A stretch of DNA of 64,000 nt from positions 29,743,482 through 29,807,481 of the forward strand of contig NC_088205.1 of the NCBI RefSeq assembly GCF_037126465.1, written 5' to 3'. The stretch's first letter is position 1. Each line of letters starts with the position of its first letter. A program made the translations under genes and the position numbers. Below, one piece after another: positions 11,764 to 24,699 of this stretch. This stretch comes from Ornithodoros turicata (lineage: Eukaryota > Arthropoda > Arachnida > Ixodida > Argasidae). The notes below the pieces were generated by a model, which was given only the letters and a program-made list of their open reading frames with translations, made no database searches and was not told where the DNA came from.

Positions 11764-12162
11764 TTTAGTTTTCCTTCAGTTGACAATTGAACCCCTGTAT
11801 GCAAGAAGGGGATAAGTCGAAAAATCCCAAACCGAGAAAACTGGAAGTGAGTATTTGGTAAAGTAATTGCAGCCGGGTTTCCTCGACTAATGCAACGGAA
11901 AATGTGTAACATATATGTTTGTGTTTTTGGGTCTGTGACTTAACATAAATTGTCAGTGAGCGTGACACATCATTTTTCAATGTAACACCGCATGCACACA
12001 GGATTATCGCGCAAATACAAGCAGCTTTCACAAGTCGGACTTCGATTGCTAAAGAACCAGCTAGGGTGAAGTCACCTGTGCGGTAGCAGAGCAGTCTGGG
12101 TCGAGCGTATCGTGCTGCTAAACGAGCACAATCTTGAAAATAATGTCGTAGGTGACCAGCAT
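11764..12162 (-). repeat. Dispersed repeat, inverted copy at 22725-23104
   Basis: About 390 bp that match 22725-23104 in reverse orientation, for example GTCTGTGACTTAACATAAAT here and its complement there. Similarity stops at about 12162, where the other copy adjoins the large inverted duplication. An open minus-strand frame covering it (11765-12493) has no recognisable domain and is not called as a gene. Confidence 0.65.
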
Positions 12163-13280
12163 AGTATGACTCCAGCAAACCAAAATCCACACCTGCGATG
12201 AACCCCGAACCACGCATTGGGGCGATGCGTTCGTTCCCCGGATGAATGCCCATCCCCGAAAAAACTCCGAAAAACGCACAACTTGGCCACCCGAGTAACA
12301 TTCCTGCAAGCTCCCGCGGATCACCCGAGCGATCAAGCCGCGATGATACTGCGTGCGTCTTTTGAGGTATTGCAGTGAAGCATGCATGCAGCCCAGAGAT
12401 CGCTGTAGCCCCTCCTCCCGCTACCCGCCCAGTGCCGGGACTCAGAATGGCGAAGAGCACTGAAACTACTGCTTTCGAATATAAGTAAAACATTTATTTC
12501 CTAAACACAAATGGCCTTGTACACAACACATACTACAAACGAGAGTACATAAACACTCTGTTGGAAGAACCTCTGAAGCACAGTGGAGGTGCAAAGTTCT
12601 ACCTATTCTCGCTTCACAAACACATCCCCAAACTTCTCTCATCTCTCTCGGAAGAGAAAATAATAAATGGGTGGGTTGAACAGCAAACTGAGAAATGTTT
12701 GTATACAGGGTGTCCCAGCTAATGTGAACCACGGTTTTAAAACAGGTGAAGCTTCTATGCGAACTGCAGCCGCTCAACCTTGCTAACAGCGTGATCTGCC
12801 TACCCGTTTTTTCCCTCAATGCTGCTAATAAATAACTTAGGGATAACAAAGGAAACTTTTTCACTTATTATATAGGGTCGATGTGTCAACCAGAAGGTTT
12901 AGACTGTGTTGAGAAACACCTACCCCGTGTCTCAGTCAAAGTACAGCTTTTTTGTTTTTTCAAGGAAAATGCACCGCGTTACAACATGGAAATCCACAGC
13001 AAAGGTGGACATTTTCTCACATACACATGGACGCTATTCTGTCGAAAAGCACAAAGCTCGCTGAAACAGTTTTTCACTTCTGATAGTATTTCGTATTGTG
13101 GTAATTTCACTATCTTTTTGCTGCGAACCTCGTCTACGCAAGGCACGCATTGCAGCAAACACATGGGATGTGTATTATTCGAGATAGTACAAATTACTCA
13201 TGCTTAATTTGTCTCAAGGAAAAGATACATGTGAACAAAGCATACTACTTTTCGAACATTCAACAACTGTTTTTGATATA
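12163..13280. other. Unassigned DNA with an orphan MITE terminus
   Basis: A TA followed by CAGGGTGTCCCAG at 12716-12728 matches the terminus of the MITE at 9224, but no partner end is visible. I read it as a truncated copy. Nothing else was recognised. Confidence 0.4.
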
Positions 13281-14184
13281 CAGTCGACCCTCGTTTATCC
13301 GGACGGTGCCGTTCCCGGCGAAATCGTCCGGATAGCGGGGCATCCGGATAAATGAAACGACCGAATAGAAACGTCCTACAGAGCAAGGTTTAATTAAAAC
13401 ACAGAAATCTCGTCAATGACAGCTGTTACATAGTAGTGTAGGCACTCGATTCCTGCAAACTTTTGCTAATTGCATAGAGTTGAGCCACGCTGTTGCGCTG
13501 CTCGAAGAATGTCAGTGCGGACGCAAAGTGTCAATGTCGGAGCCTTGTTTCTCACTGGCGTCATCGGCACTGTCTTGCTGCACATCATCGGAGGCAACAG
13601 CAGCAATCACACCGTCATCAGTCATAGCTGCACACGCGTCATCATCCTTATCATCGTCAACGTAGTCAGAAACCGCAGCATCATCTACGGCAGTCGCAGT
13701 GAGCCTCTGCATCAGGGATCGCAGCTCAGCTAGGGGAATGTCTTCATCGGCCAACGGGCCGTAAGCAGCAGGCCCTCGGGTTGGAGTTTTCCCCTCTAGA
13801 ACCGGACAGGTGCTCGAGATATTTCCAAATGACTCGACTGGTCAACGTGACCCAACGCACACAAATAGAAAAGGGGGTCATCGTGCACGGTTGTCTCCCC
13901 TACGGAGGAATGTAGGTCCTTGACGTGTGACGGGAATAACCCCAACACAGCGAAAAGGGTGACGAAGCGGGGTCAGCGTCTCTTCTTACTCACGGTAGTC
14001 CGGATAACTGAAGCTGGATTACAAGAATTTTCGACTTTCGTTCCCTGGAATTCTTGTCCGAGTCCGGAAGCTGAAGTCCGGATAAACGAGAACAAAATAC
14101 ATGGAGGAAAATCCGTTCCCGTGCCTTTTGTCCGGATAGCGCGGGATCCGGATAAATGAAGTCCGGATAAACGGGGGTCGACTG
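13281..14184. mobile_element. pogo/Tigger-like deletion derivative, 904 bp
   Basis: Terminal inverted repeats CAGTCGACCCTCGTTTATCC at 13281 and its complement ending at 14184 are near-perfect over about 24 bp. They are flanked by TA (13279-13280 and 14185-14186). Sub-terminal copies of the GTCCGGATAA word occur near 14000, 14080, 14135 and 14160. Ends, TA target and the residual coding piece inside fit the pogo/Tigger branch of Tc1/mariner. The element lacks the DDE core and is non-autonomous. Confidence 0.8.
13512..13754 (-). pseudogene. C-terminal remnant of a pogo/Tigger transposase
   Basis: An acidic open frame beginning LADEDIPLAELRSL and continuing through VSDYVDDDKDDDACAAM. The DxDIPLxEL word and acidic tail are usual at the C-terminus of Tigger/jerky-type transposases. 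The helix-turn-helix and DDD catalytic core are absent. It lies inside the TA-flanked element and on its minus strand. Confidence 0.5.
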
Positions 14185-14186
14185 TA

Positions 14187-14790
14187 CAACACTTATCGCC
14201 TTGTCTTGTTACATTCCTCGTTCCATCATATGTAGCTGAGACATACTGTATACTACAAAAGTTTTCGATTTTTCCCTCGCATAATAGAGTTTCAAGGAAC
14301 AACGTTTCAAGTCAGATCACAAGGAAATATTGTGTACAGTACTTCAATTGGATAAACTATGGTCCAGAAAATATCACAGTATAACTCCCCTCTGCACTTT
14401 TGGCAAGCAGATCTACTCGGCTGCGAAAAAGTATCGCATTGCGACTCGCCGGCATAAATGTTCTTTTCAATAGAGACCTATAGCAAAGAAAAAAAATTGT
14501 GCTCCAGTGGATGTAGTACTCAAGAACAAGAACTTTATTACCTGCAATTACTTTGCACTGTGTTAATAACCACTTTATTATTACAAATTTATTATTACTG
14601 TAGTACTCAAGGAAGTATTACATACCACTGCGGACATTAAACTCCACGAGAGAAAACAGGATTACAGGAGGCAAATAATCCGTCCACAAACTTATACAAT
14701 GGATTAACCTTCGAGCGGGCAACATTCTAGTCGTTTGAGCATGCATGAGAACATGACAAGACAGTTTCACGGCTGCAAATGAATTATTTG
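14187..14790. other. Unassigned non-coding DNA
   Basis: AT-rich stretch without a recognisable coding signal. Possible downstream exons of the DUF4806-like gene were looked for and not found in phase. Confidence 0.35.
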
Positions 14791-14830
14791 AGTGTTATAA
14801 GCACTTTAGTATGCAGAGCAAAGCACATAC

Positions 14831-15599
14831 CAATGACAATCTTGCCCCAGATTGAGGGCGCTGAAGTTCTATTTTTTTTCCTTTACGACCCTTGTAACTG
14901 AAGTTCTGTGCCACATCATTTTCCATCAGTTGACACAGGATCAGTCTAGTGGTGTCACTTTCGTCACTGCCCCCGCATCTCAGAAGAACGTGCTCTTGCA
15001 ACATTAAGAAAAGCCATGAGCTACTCAACTGACGAAAACAGAACTTTACGCACAACCTTATCCCAAATACATGTAGACGATGCACCTGAAGTATGCGTGG
15101 GATTGTGCAGAACGTACCAATTATAGCCCTTGTGATGGTAAGAGACATCGAATCGCAGAAGCTCTTGACAATATTCGAATGGCTCCCTCAAGATGTCATT
15201 TTCTGCACGTCCTTCTGTTGGTGCCGTTGTTTACTTGGCTAATATGAGGCCAAGCCGCGCGGTGTGGTGCTCCTGAATAAGCTTCAGGGTATGCACCATT
15301 CTGAGCACTTGAGCTGTAAAGGCTAAAGTAAATGATATAAATTGCTTTGTGGCCTTTTGCTGGAAGCAAAGAAGCAAAGTGGAGGTATTTACTTCCGATG
15401 TGGGGAGATCTCCTGAGACCTCGAGCTCGAGTCGTAGCTCGAGAAGCACCTGTTAACACCGGAAGACCTAGAAGAAGAAACAACGTACAAAAGTAGCAAT
15501 CCGCCACAAAATACAAAATCAAGGAAACCGTTGAAAGCTACATACCTGTGACCGATGTGCCAAGCACCTGCTCCGCTGACTTGCGCAAGACGTTGGCAT
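14831..15599 (-). pseudogene. Exons of a DUF4806-like gene (partial)
   Basis: Three minus-strand exons fit together in frame. 15546-15599 (54 nt, phase 1) encodes ANVLRKSAEQVLGTSVT. 15393-15467 (75 nt, phase 1) encodes a Ser/Arg-rich linker. 14831-14994 encodes LLRCGGSDESDTTRLILCQL followed by MENDVAQNFSYKGRKGKK. The last exon resembles the DUF4806 domain (a GG..D..D..R.IL..LM..ELA..F.W.G..GKK pattern), found in many arthropod proteins of unknown function. I could not find a start or the 3' end of the domain, so this may be a fragment. Upstream open frames at 16038-17167 are possible further exons but unproven. Confidence 0.4.
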
Positions 15600-17824
15600 C
15601 TAAACAGGAGATGACATTTTTTACTTCAAACCACATGATTGTTTCATGAGTACAGAGTGTTAGAAATGTGTGTTGTAGATCTGGAAATATGTGCAACATG
15701 AACGGAATGAAAAAGAAGAAAAATGGAGATGTACGCACTCGTTAAGAGCACCAGCTACTCACGCACAATATCTGGAAGAAAGAAAAGGAAAGAAATTAAT
15801 GACAGAGGGAATCGTACGCTAGGTATAGTACGCGTACCTCTTTTTTTCTTTTTTCTTATGATGCTGACTACGGAATTATGATATGCAATGCACTTCTAAC
15901 CTACAGGAAACTGTTCCTACCATGTGCAGGATATACACTGCAGCACTACGGGGGAGAGGCCGCTCATCTTGTTGATTTCTGCTTGGGATAGGCACAGCTG
16001 AAACGGTTTGCTTTGCAGTTAGTTCACCAAACAACAGTCAACGCATCACAATATCGTTTGGGAGCATCTGCATAGGCATACCATACTGTGAAGCTTGTGC
16101 ATCTGGTTGCCTTATTGGCTGGGACTGAGACAGCTCGGCTGACTGCCTCACTGGCTGGAGTAGACGCTCATCCATTTCCCTCGTCTGCCACTGCATCGTT
16201 GTATACTTGGTGGACTGTGTGGGACTCTGTGTGACAATGTCGAAAGCCATATGAAGCACATAAAGTGTCTGTCATCCAGCGGTTCTGAAATGTGGGTTGG
16301 ATTGTTTTACCGACCATGCTGAAAGCATGTTCAAACGCGGTTTGTATGGCTAGAAATACATAATTCTGCGTACCCCGGTGGGAAATTTAGGGTCCCGATG
16401 CCCAGCTTCATTCACTGCATGATAATGCCTTAATTTTACCAGCGTTAAAGTACAACGCGTTTATTGTAAGGCCACGAAACAGTGGAATGAATCACACGGT
16501 GAGAATAAGGTTGCGACATAGGTGGAGGCGTACTCCACATCCTGGATTGGTCTGCGCTTTTCGATGCTGCACCAGAGACAGCGTGACAGCATTTCTCCTA
16601 TTTTCAACAAGGAGTGATCGTGTTCTGTAACAGTGTCTCACTTGACATACAAGGGCCAGGTCTTTCAGTGCGGGGAACCAGTCATGCTGCCGAAGTTTGC
16701 GTGACATAATTTTCTACAAAGAACAGTGTACTGACTCAACGCTTCCCAAATTGTGGTAATGAAGATCACATTACTTTACCTTGAACGTTGCTTAAGTCCA
16801 TGTATGTCAGTGGAGAGCATCCTTGAGAATTGCAATCTAACTGAAGATCTGTCATCGGCACTTTGCGATCGGTAACGCATGTTCCGTCCAAGCGTTGCTC
16901 AAATGAGCTGAGCGGTATCTGAACCTCGCTGGTGTAACACATGTATTTCTCCTTCTGTATCTTCATCGAAAGCGTCTTGATAAATGTCCGTGACATGCGA
17001 ACCGCTTGTTTGAGGACTGCGGGACAGGAATGCGCCGTGTTCCAAGAGCATTGGACCGCGGTTACTCGTATCACCATGCCCTGACTGAGGGTACAGGCTA
17101 CGCTCGTTGCCGTCACATTGTTAGTTTCGCCGCTGTAGCTTACGGAACGTATTGCTTGCAAGCACACTGACGTTTCGTCTAAGTGTGCGTGATGGCATCC
17201 ACATTTTTTGGCACCTACAATGTCACCACAATTTTATGGTGCGTACAATCCCGTTCCAGAGTGGTGTCTTTTCTCCCAGCTACACTCACAAGCAGCCAAA
17301 CAAGTGAACATTTGCCGCTGGTAGCCATCTTAGCTGCGCACAGTGGGAAATGATGGACTTCCGAAACTCGCTCACAATTGTAACATCACACCACAACACC
17401 TCCAGCCTGCAACCCGGACGGGCCTTGCTAACGGTTTGAACGTTTGAACCTCGCTCCCACTGGTCGCCTGAAGCAGCGCAAGTCGCGTATCTTTATTAAT
17501 ACCACAAAATACTGGATATCGCTATGCAAAAACATGAAGAATGAAATTGATAAATTTTACATCGTGTTCGGTAACGATCATATTAAGGGTTACGTAGTAA
17601 CGTTACGAAATGCAACCGCAGTTGCGTACCGCGCAAGCGCAGTTGGAGGCACGGACCATTCGCGGCGTCTGCATTCTCGCAGGCAGCTGTCACAGCGATG
17701 AATACGGTACGATTTCTCATTGCTCGCTCCCGGAGATCTGGGGGACGTCGCATGGATCAAGTCATCCCGATGAGGCCGTGAGATGAAAACGGGATGATCT
17801 GGAATCATGTGTGTTTGCCTCATG
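15600..17824. other. Unassigned; possible upstream exons of the DUF4806-like gene
   Basis: Contains several minus-strand open stretches (16038-16259, Gln/Pro-rich; 16492-16707; 16766-17167) without recognisable domains. On the minus strand near 17310 an ATG is followed by a short frame ending at a GTGAGT donor, a possible first exon. None is firm. Confidence 0.25.
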
Positions 17825-19536
17825 TTTTTTTTTTTCTTTTTTTTTTATTACAACGCTCAGTGTCACTGCCGGCACAGTCGTGTTAGTTAAGAACAACGTG
17901 TTTTTCGAGTGGAAGCCGCAGTTCATTCCGCATCGTATAACAAAATCTAAGCTATCATTTGTATACGTGTGTAGAATAGGGGCAAGATCTGACTGCCCAT
18001 CATGTTGACACACATACATTTCTCGTTTCTTACCCACCTAGCTGTAACAGGTCAATAAATTGCAATACGGTCCTAAATTTTCTATGGCAGGTACATGCTG
18101 CTATGTGGATGTCATTGCAACAAAAATACACGAAAGGGGATTGCATTGCATGCATGGATTGCTTATTGCATACAGAAGTTCAATTACTTTGTATAGATCC
18201 ATAACTTAAAAACCCGAGACCGGGAGACAAAAAACGACAAACGTCGTTTGTTATATGGATATAAGTTATGGATCTATACCACCAGCTTGTTTGCTACTTC
18301 TCTATCCTCTCGGTACTGTGTATGTATTTTTGTCATTTTCTTTGGGGACTGTGTTGCACGATTTGCCCTAAACATACCCGATCATCGTGATCATTTTGTG
18401 ACCTTAGTATCAATAAAGTATCCTTGATCGAAGACAATTTGTCTCATTTTCTTATGTTTTTGCCATTTTTATCTGCGTCTCTTCCTTTCTACTTAATCTG
18501 CATATCAATATTCTTTGGTTATGAACACTTCACTTTTTGTAACTAGTTGGAAGGAGAAGTGGTCACAAGATAAGGGTATTTCGAAGCTGTCGGGATCCGG
18601 GGTTCAAGAGCAGTGGCAATCATAAGGCCGAAAATCATGAAACCGAACTATATCAGAAAGCTGGAAAGTCTGAAGACAGAACTATCGAAAAACCGAACAA
18701 AGAGGAGCCCTATAAGATGTGAAAATCATTAAAAATTGCAATTACTACATAAAGTATAGTTTCACTAAGTCGATGTTATATGTGAATTGCTGTAGCAAAT
18801 GAATCATAAAAAAAAAGAAGGAAAAAAAAGGAACAGAAATCACGGGACCTGCGGTGCTGGATATACGTATATAAACTCAATAAACTGCAAATAATATTTT
18901 GAACATCTCTGAAAGAAATTCTAGAAAAATCTTGGGGGCGACACATGATTCACATTTACCACCTGCACCCTACACTAGTGTCTGTTTTCCCACGGTGGTG
19001 GATCCTCGGAAAAACCCGTTAATGTCTTTGGAAGACCTGCGTTGTGCATGAGCTATGGTGCTTTTGCGCAGATATGTGACAGCGTTACGTTTCTCATCCT
19101 CGTTGTTTAGTTTCGAAAGCGATAGCCCTATCTACCAGGATCTCAAACACGCGGCCTCTTGGTCAGCCAAAGAGAACGAAGCTACACTCTCGGAAAATTT
19201 AAAGACGAATTAGGAGTACAGATTTTCAGGCATTGTTTTCAGCCTCGCCCGCCGTATACTGCTGCTGCGCTGTCCATGTTTGGTAGAATGCATGGCATGC
19301 GAGCAGTTCTTGTGGCTGTTGAACCTCCCAAATTACGAACACGGCAACCTGGTATTCGCGTGCGGTATGGTACACTAGCACACCGTAGCTAATGCGAGGT
19401 TGAGTCGATCTTCTGTTCATCCTAATTCTTACACTAAATCAAATAGCGACATTAAAACCCAGCTTTTGAAAGAACTCAGCCTAAAAGAAAAGCAAACTGT
19501 CAGTTCGAAAGAGAGGTAGTCGAAGTGGCTGAAATC
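17825..19536 (+). repeat. Left arm of a large inverted duplication (about 1.7 kb)
   Basis: This segment is the near-exact reverse complement of 20999-22705, interrupted only by scattered substitutions and small indels. The outer edge is an oligo-T tract (17826-17848). Inside lies an 87-bp hairpin (18192-18278). No protein of known family is encoded. A 77-residue open frame at 19159-19392 is simply duplicated in the other arm. Confidence 0.85.
18192..18278. repeat. 87-bp palindrome inside the arm
   Basis: TATAGATCCATAACTTA (18192-18208) is mirrored at 18262-18278, with an inner AACGACAAACGTCGTT palindrome. The same hairpin is present at 22246-22332 in the other arm. It looks like a tiny foldback element that predates the arm duplication. 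Confidence 0.7.
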
Positions 19537-20998
19537 AGGCTCCAACAGCTCCCCATAGAGCCCATAGTTTGAGATAATTCACACAACACTGGGCACACGA
19601 CCAATGAAATTGCGACGTGGTGGATATTATGCACAACCAGTCGGCCAATCAGGAGCCCGCATGTCTGGCTGGCTTTTCGGTCGGTCCTGGCTACCATCGA
19701 CTTCTACTGGATTTCAAGCCTGCCGCCGTTACTCGGTATTCAAAATAACTAAAGCGATTTTGGGGTACAATAAAGATTTGTTTGATACAAAGCACTAATT
19801 CAAATATCTGATACATGGGTGTCCTGTGCGTACAAAGCCCACTGCGTTGCTGACACACTTGGACAAAGTTCGAACATGAAGCAGAACGAACACACCGTTC
19901 AACTCCTAATACCGAGAGCCAGTCTCATGAGTGCGTACCATTTCATGATGAGCATCTTCTTTCGCTGCCTGCGGTGCATCCATTATAGCGAAGCGAAAAG
20001 CGCTTCTGTGGCACGTAATCCTGTGTTTGTTGACAGTCCTCGAAATCCAACGGCGCCCGAACTTTTTCTTCACGCTCCAACTCATGAAGCATTCCGGTAC
20101 CGCAGTTGACAAATTGTTCGTGGGATAATAGTTGTGTCCAGGAACAGCACAGCAACCGTAGACTCACAATAATGCACGAATAAATCCGCGAACATATTTC
20201 TGCGAACTGTTCTGTCGATTGACACCACCGAACACAGGAGGACGACATGCCGGCCATGCTATTTCGAAACTATGCTGAAACGGCCGAGACGCTGTACGCA
20301 CATGCGCGCGTACAAAATGCGATTTCAAAACGTTCTCGACCAATCGGAGCGCGCGTTTTTAATGAGAAGTGCGGAAAGTTGGGCCAGTTGGTACATAACT
20401 GCGAAAGGGAATAAGAGCATACAGACGGAACAATGGAGAGAAAGAGCTGCTTTCAACTAAACTATAATGATAGGAAACCCCACGCAGTCATGTGCGCAGG
20501 CGCATTTCTATCACCATGTCAAAACAACGAGTACAGTGCTGGACAAATGTTACAGAACACTCTCCGGTGCATTCCTTCCTCAGAGTGAAAGCGAATTGGA
20601 CCGTACGGACTTGGACATGTGCGTATAGGTAGCCCAGTCGCCTGTATGCAAGTCCGTACGGTACCATTCTCTGCCAGCTTGTCACTCTGAGGGAGGAGTG
20701 CGCCGGAGCATGTTCCATAAACTTTTGTCCAACACTTTACAAGTATGAAACTGATTAGCAATGTAGAGTGGGCTAGTTGGTTAAGAGAAAAGGAAGGTTG
20801 AACGTTGGGATTGGGGTTTTGAGAAGACCTGATTAAAATGGAACTTTACACCTAGTGGTGATCTTTTCCTGTCGTCAAAACCACGTTATAAGGGATGACA
20901 CAAGTGAAAAAAAATTCTTATGCTTTGAATAAAAATTCAAATTCCTTATCCATCAGACAAATAAAACTTCAGTAACACAACTGGAAGAGCCACTTCTT
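19537..20998. other. Spacer of the inverted duplication
   Basis: Single-copy DNA of about 1.46 kb between the arms. It holds one MITE (20534-20737). Short open frames at 19819-20257 on both strands lack recognisable domains. Confidence 0.45.
20534..20737. mobile_element. Short foldback MITE, 204 bp, TA target site
   Basis: Starts CAGTGCTGGACAAATGTT after TA (20532-20533). It ends with the imperfect complement AACTTTTGTCCAACACTT before TA (20738-20739). The halves pair along most of their length, including AGTCCGTACGG / CCGTACGGACT. No coding capacity. Confidence 0.75.
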
Positions 20999-22705
20999 AT
21001 TTCAGCCACTTCGACTACCTCTCTTTCGAACTGACAGTTTGCTTTTGAGTTCTTTCAAAAGCTGGGTTTTAATGTCACTATTTGATTTAGTGTAAGAATT
21101 AGGATGAACAGAAGATCGACTCAATCCTCGCATTAGCTACGGTGTGCTAGTGTACCATACCGCACGCGAATACCAGGTTGCCGTGTTCGTAATTTGGGAG
21201 GTTCAACAGCCACAAGAACTGCTCGCATGCCATGCATTCTACCAAACATGGACAGCGCAGCAGCAGTATACGGCGGGCCAGGCTGAAAACAATGCCTCAA
21301 AATCTGTACTCCTAATTCGTCTTTAAATTTTCCGAGAGTGTAGCTTCGTTCTCTTTGGCTGACCAAGAGGCCGCGTGTTTGAGATCCTGGTAGGTAGGGC
21401 TATCGCTTTGGAAACTAAACAACGAGGATGAGAAACGTAACGCTGTCCTATATCTGCGCAAAAGCACCATAGCTCATGCACAACGCAGGTCTTCCAAAGA
21501 CATTAACGGGTTTTTCCGAGGATCCACCACCGTGGGAAAACAGACACTAGTGTAGGGTGCAGGTGGTAAATGTGAATCATGTGTCGCCCCCAAGATTTTT
21601 CTAGAATTTCTTTCAGAGATGTTCAAAATATTATTTGCAGTTTATTGAGTTTATATACGTATATCCAGCACCGCAGGTCCCGTGATTTCTGTTCCTTTTT
21701 TTTCCTTCTTTTTTTTTTATGATTCATTTGCTACAGCAATTCACATATAACATCGACTTAGTGAAACTATACTTTATGTAGTAATTGCAATTTTTAATGC
21801 TTTTCATATCTTAGGGCTCCTCTTTGTTCGGTTTTTCGATAGTTCTGTCTTCAGACTTTCCAGCTTTCTGATATAGTTCGGTTTCATGATTTTCGGCATT
21901 ATGATTGCCACTGCTCTTGAACCCCGGATCCCGACAGCTTCGAAATACCCTTATCTTGTGACCACTTCTCCTTCCAACTAGTTACAAAAAGTGAAGTGTC
22001 CATAACCAAAGAATATGAATATGCAGATTAAGTAGAAAGGAAGAGACGCAGATAAAAATAACAAAAACATAAGAAAATGAGACAAATTGTCTTCGATCAA
22101 GGATACTTTATTGATACTAAGGTCACAAAATGATCACGATGATCGGGTATGTTTAGGGCAAATCGTGCAACACAGTCCCCAAAGAAAATGGCAAAAATAT
22201 ATACACAGTACCGAGAGGATAGAGAGGTAGCAAGCGAGCTGGTGGTATAGATCCATAACTTATATCCATATAACAAACGACGTTTGTCGTTTTTTGTCTC
22301 CCGGTCTCGGGTTTTTAAGTTATGGATCTATACAAAGTAATGGAACCTCTGTATGCAATAAGCAATCCATGCATGCAATGCAATCCCCTTTCGTGTATTT
22401 TTGTTGCAATGACATATCCACATAGATGCATGTACCTGCCATAGAAAATTTAGGACCGTATTGCAATTTATTGACCTCTTACAGCTGGGAGGGTAGGAAA
22501 CGAGACATGTATGTGTGTCAATGTGATGGGCAGTCAGATCTTGCCCCTATTCTACACACGTATACAAATGATAGCTTAGATTTTGTTATACGATGCGGAA
22601 TGAACTGCGGCTTCCATTCGAGAAACACCTTGTTCCTAACTAACACGACTGTGTCGGCAGTGATAATGAGCGTTGTAATAAAAAAAAAAGAAAAAGAAAC
22701 GTGAG
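20999..22705 (-). repeat. Right arm of the large inverted duplication
   Basis: Reverse complement of 17825-19536. It ends at an A-rich tract (22679-22699) matching the T tract of the left arm. Beyond it, from 22725, starts the copy of the repeat at 11764-12162. Confidence 0.85.
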
Positions 22706-22724
22706 CACTAAGCTAATGAGTCAC

Positions 22725-23104
22725 ATTATGCTGGTCACCTGCAACATTATTTTCAAGATTGTGCTCGTTTAGCAGCACGATACACTCAACCCAGACTGCT
22801 CTGCAACCGCACAGGTGACTTCACCTTACCTGGTTCTTTAGCAATCAAAGTCCGACTTGTGAAAGCTGCATGCGGTGTTACATTGAAAAATGATGTATCA
22901 CGCTCACTGACAATTTATGTTAAGTCACAGACCCAAAAACACAAACATATATGTTACACATTTTCCGTTGCATTAGTCGAGGAAACCCGGCTGTATTACT
23001 TTACCAAATACTCACTACACGTTTTCTCGGTTTGGGATTTTTCGACTTATCCCCTTCTTGCATACAAGGGTTCAATTGTCAACTGAAGGAAAACTATATA
23101 CATG
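22725..23104 (+). repeat. Dispersed repeat, copy of 11764-12162
   Basis: Inverted relative to the first copy and about 90-95% identical by eye. It abuts the outer end of the inverted duplication. Confidence 0.65.
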
Positions 23105-24288
23105 GCCATCAGCACAAAGCTTGCCTGTCTGTACGAAAAAAAAATGAAAGAAATGAAACACACGGGGCACCAAATTTATATGAACCAGAGCGGGACGAAG
23201 AATCTGTTAACTGCAAGCAGAACAATGTGCTTCCCATGAAGAAAAACGACCTTCCTATACCTAAACTTTGTTCTGCCTTGTTGGGCCGAGCTTGAGAAAA
23301 AGAGGGTTCTGCCGAGCTTTGATTGACATCGGCCTTACTCGGGCCAACTGAATACCGCCAACTTTGAGACAATATGTGACAGACCGTCCTAACAAGCACG
23401 GGGACCAGCGTGCATTGCCATTGGGGCCATTGTAGAACCAAGCTTGGTTTGTAGTCGGGCATTAGTTAGCGAGATAGCGCCCCATGAAGCAACAGCAATG
23501 ATGGGCTAAGTATGGTCCAAATCTATTGTCAACCAACCATGGTGATGAGGTATCCCGTGCAGCTTCCGCAGTCCTCTACGCGATGTTCTATTCTATAACA
23601 CCAGTGTTCCTTACAACTGTATCTGGCAGGTGTGTATATTGCAAAAATAAAATCCAAGAGGGTGGAGGTGCTGCTGCTGGTCGTGTGTGGCCTGCCTTAC
23701 CATCGTTTTGCCGCTATTGGAATAGATATGTATACGTCCCAACCTGCTCGACAGCTGTTATTGTCAAAGGTTATACACATTACAAACGAGTAGGAAATGG
23801 AAATTCCTACTCGTTAAAATAATGCTGTACGTGATACTATGGCTCAATGTATGAAGCTGGTTTTCACCTTGTCTGAAAATAATTTTGCAAGCTGAAGAAA
23901 AAATGTGGAAGTGGATTTGCGTACATCAAACTACATAGACTGGCATCGTTGCTTTGTTTGTTTCGAGCAGCAGCTGTTGTTTTAGAGTTTCTTCTCAACG
24001 CTGGGCCAATATTGGCCCACATTTATATGCCGGGGTTTGGGGGTTTAACCCCCCCCCCCCCAACTGTGAGTTTGGTAGTGCATTTGGAAGAGGGAGATGA
24101 TAATGAAATCTTCCTCACCCATGTAAAGTCCCCATAGAACTCCGCCAGAAATATTTTTGGGCTAGGTCACTGCTAGCCCAACGCAGTTTACGGACTGCCT
24201 TCGCAGGCGACATTATGACGACGTCAGCCCAAGTTGCAGCGACTTGTGCCAACCAAACACCGATCTCCGGCCGATTTTCGGCAATTTT
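23105..24288. other. Unassigned DNA
   Basis: No recognisable gene. A homopolymer run of C lies at about 24049-24062. Confidence 0.35.
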
Positions 24289-24699
24289 CACTTGGATGTG
24301 ATGTGATGTGATGTGAATAAAGAAAAAAATGGGGATGTGAGTTTCGACGAAGTCAAACTGGCTACCCCAGTACACTTAATACAGAAAGTTCAATCCGATG
24401 ATGAGATGATGAAAACGCAAAAGGATGATGTCCAGAGATGAACAGAGATGATAATGGAGTTCAACATGTAGGTCTAAAGTTCAAGAGCTGCGCCCAAGTT
24501 AGAGTAAAGTGGCGGAATCACCGGGGGCACACACAGGACACATCACACATTCACCGTGTCATAGGATGTCCATAAGCCCGGTTGCACGCAAAAAGTCTTC
24601 AAGTACCCTTAGCGCCTTGTCGGACGAAGGAGGATCTAATACGTATATATAGTTTCGTGATGTCGAAGGCTCGGGAGTCCAAACGAGAGAGGCTTGTCT

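Noticed and set aside
11765..12493. 242-codon minus-strand frame
   Set aside because: It covers a dispersed repeat whose second copy (22725-23104) has indels that break the frame; composition is not protein-like.
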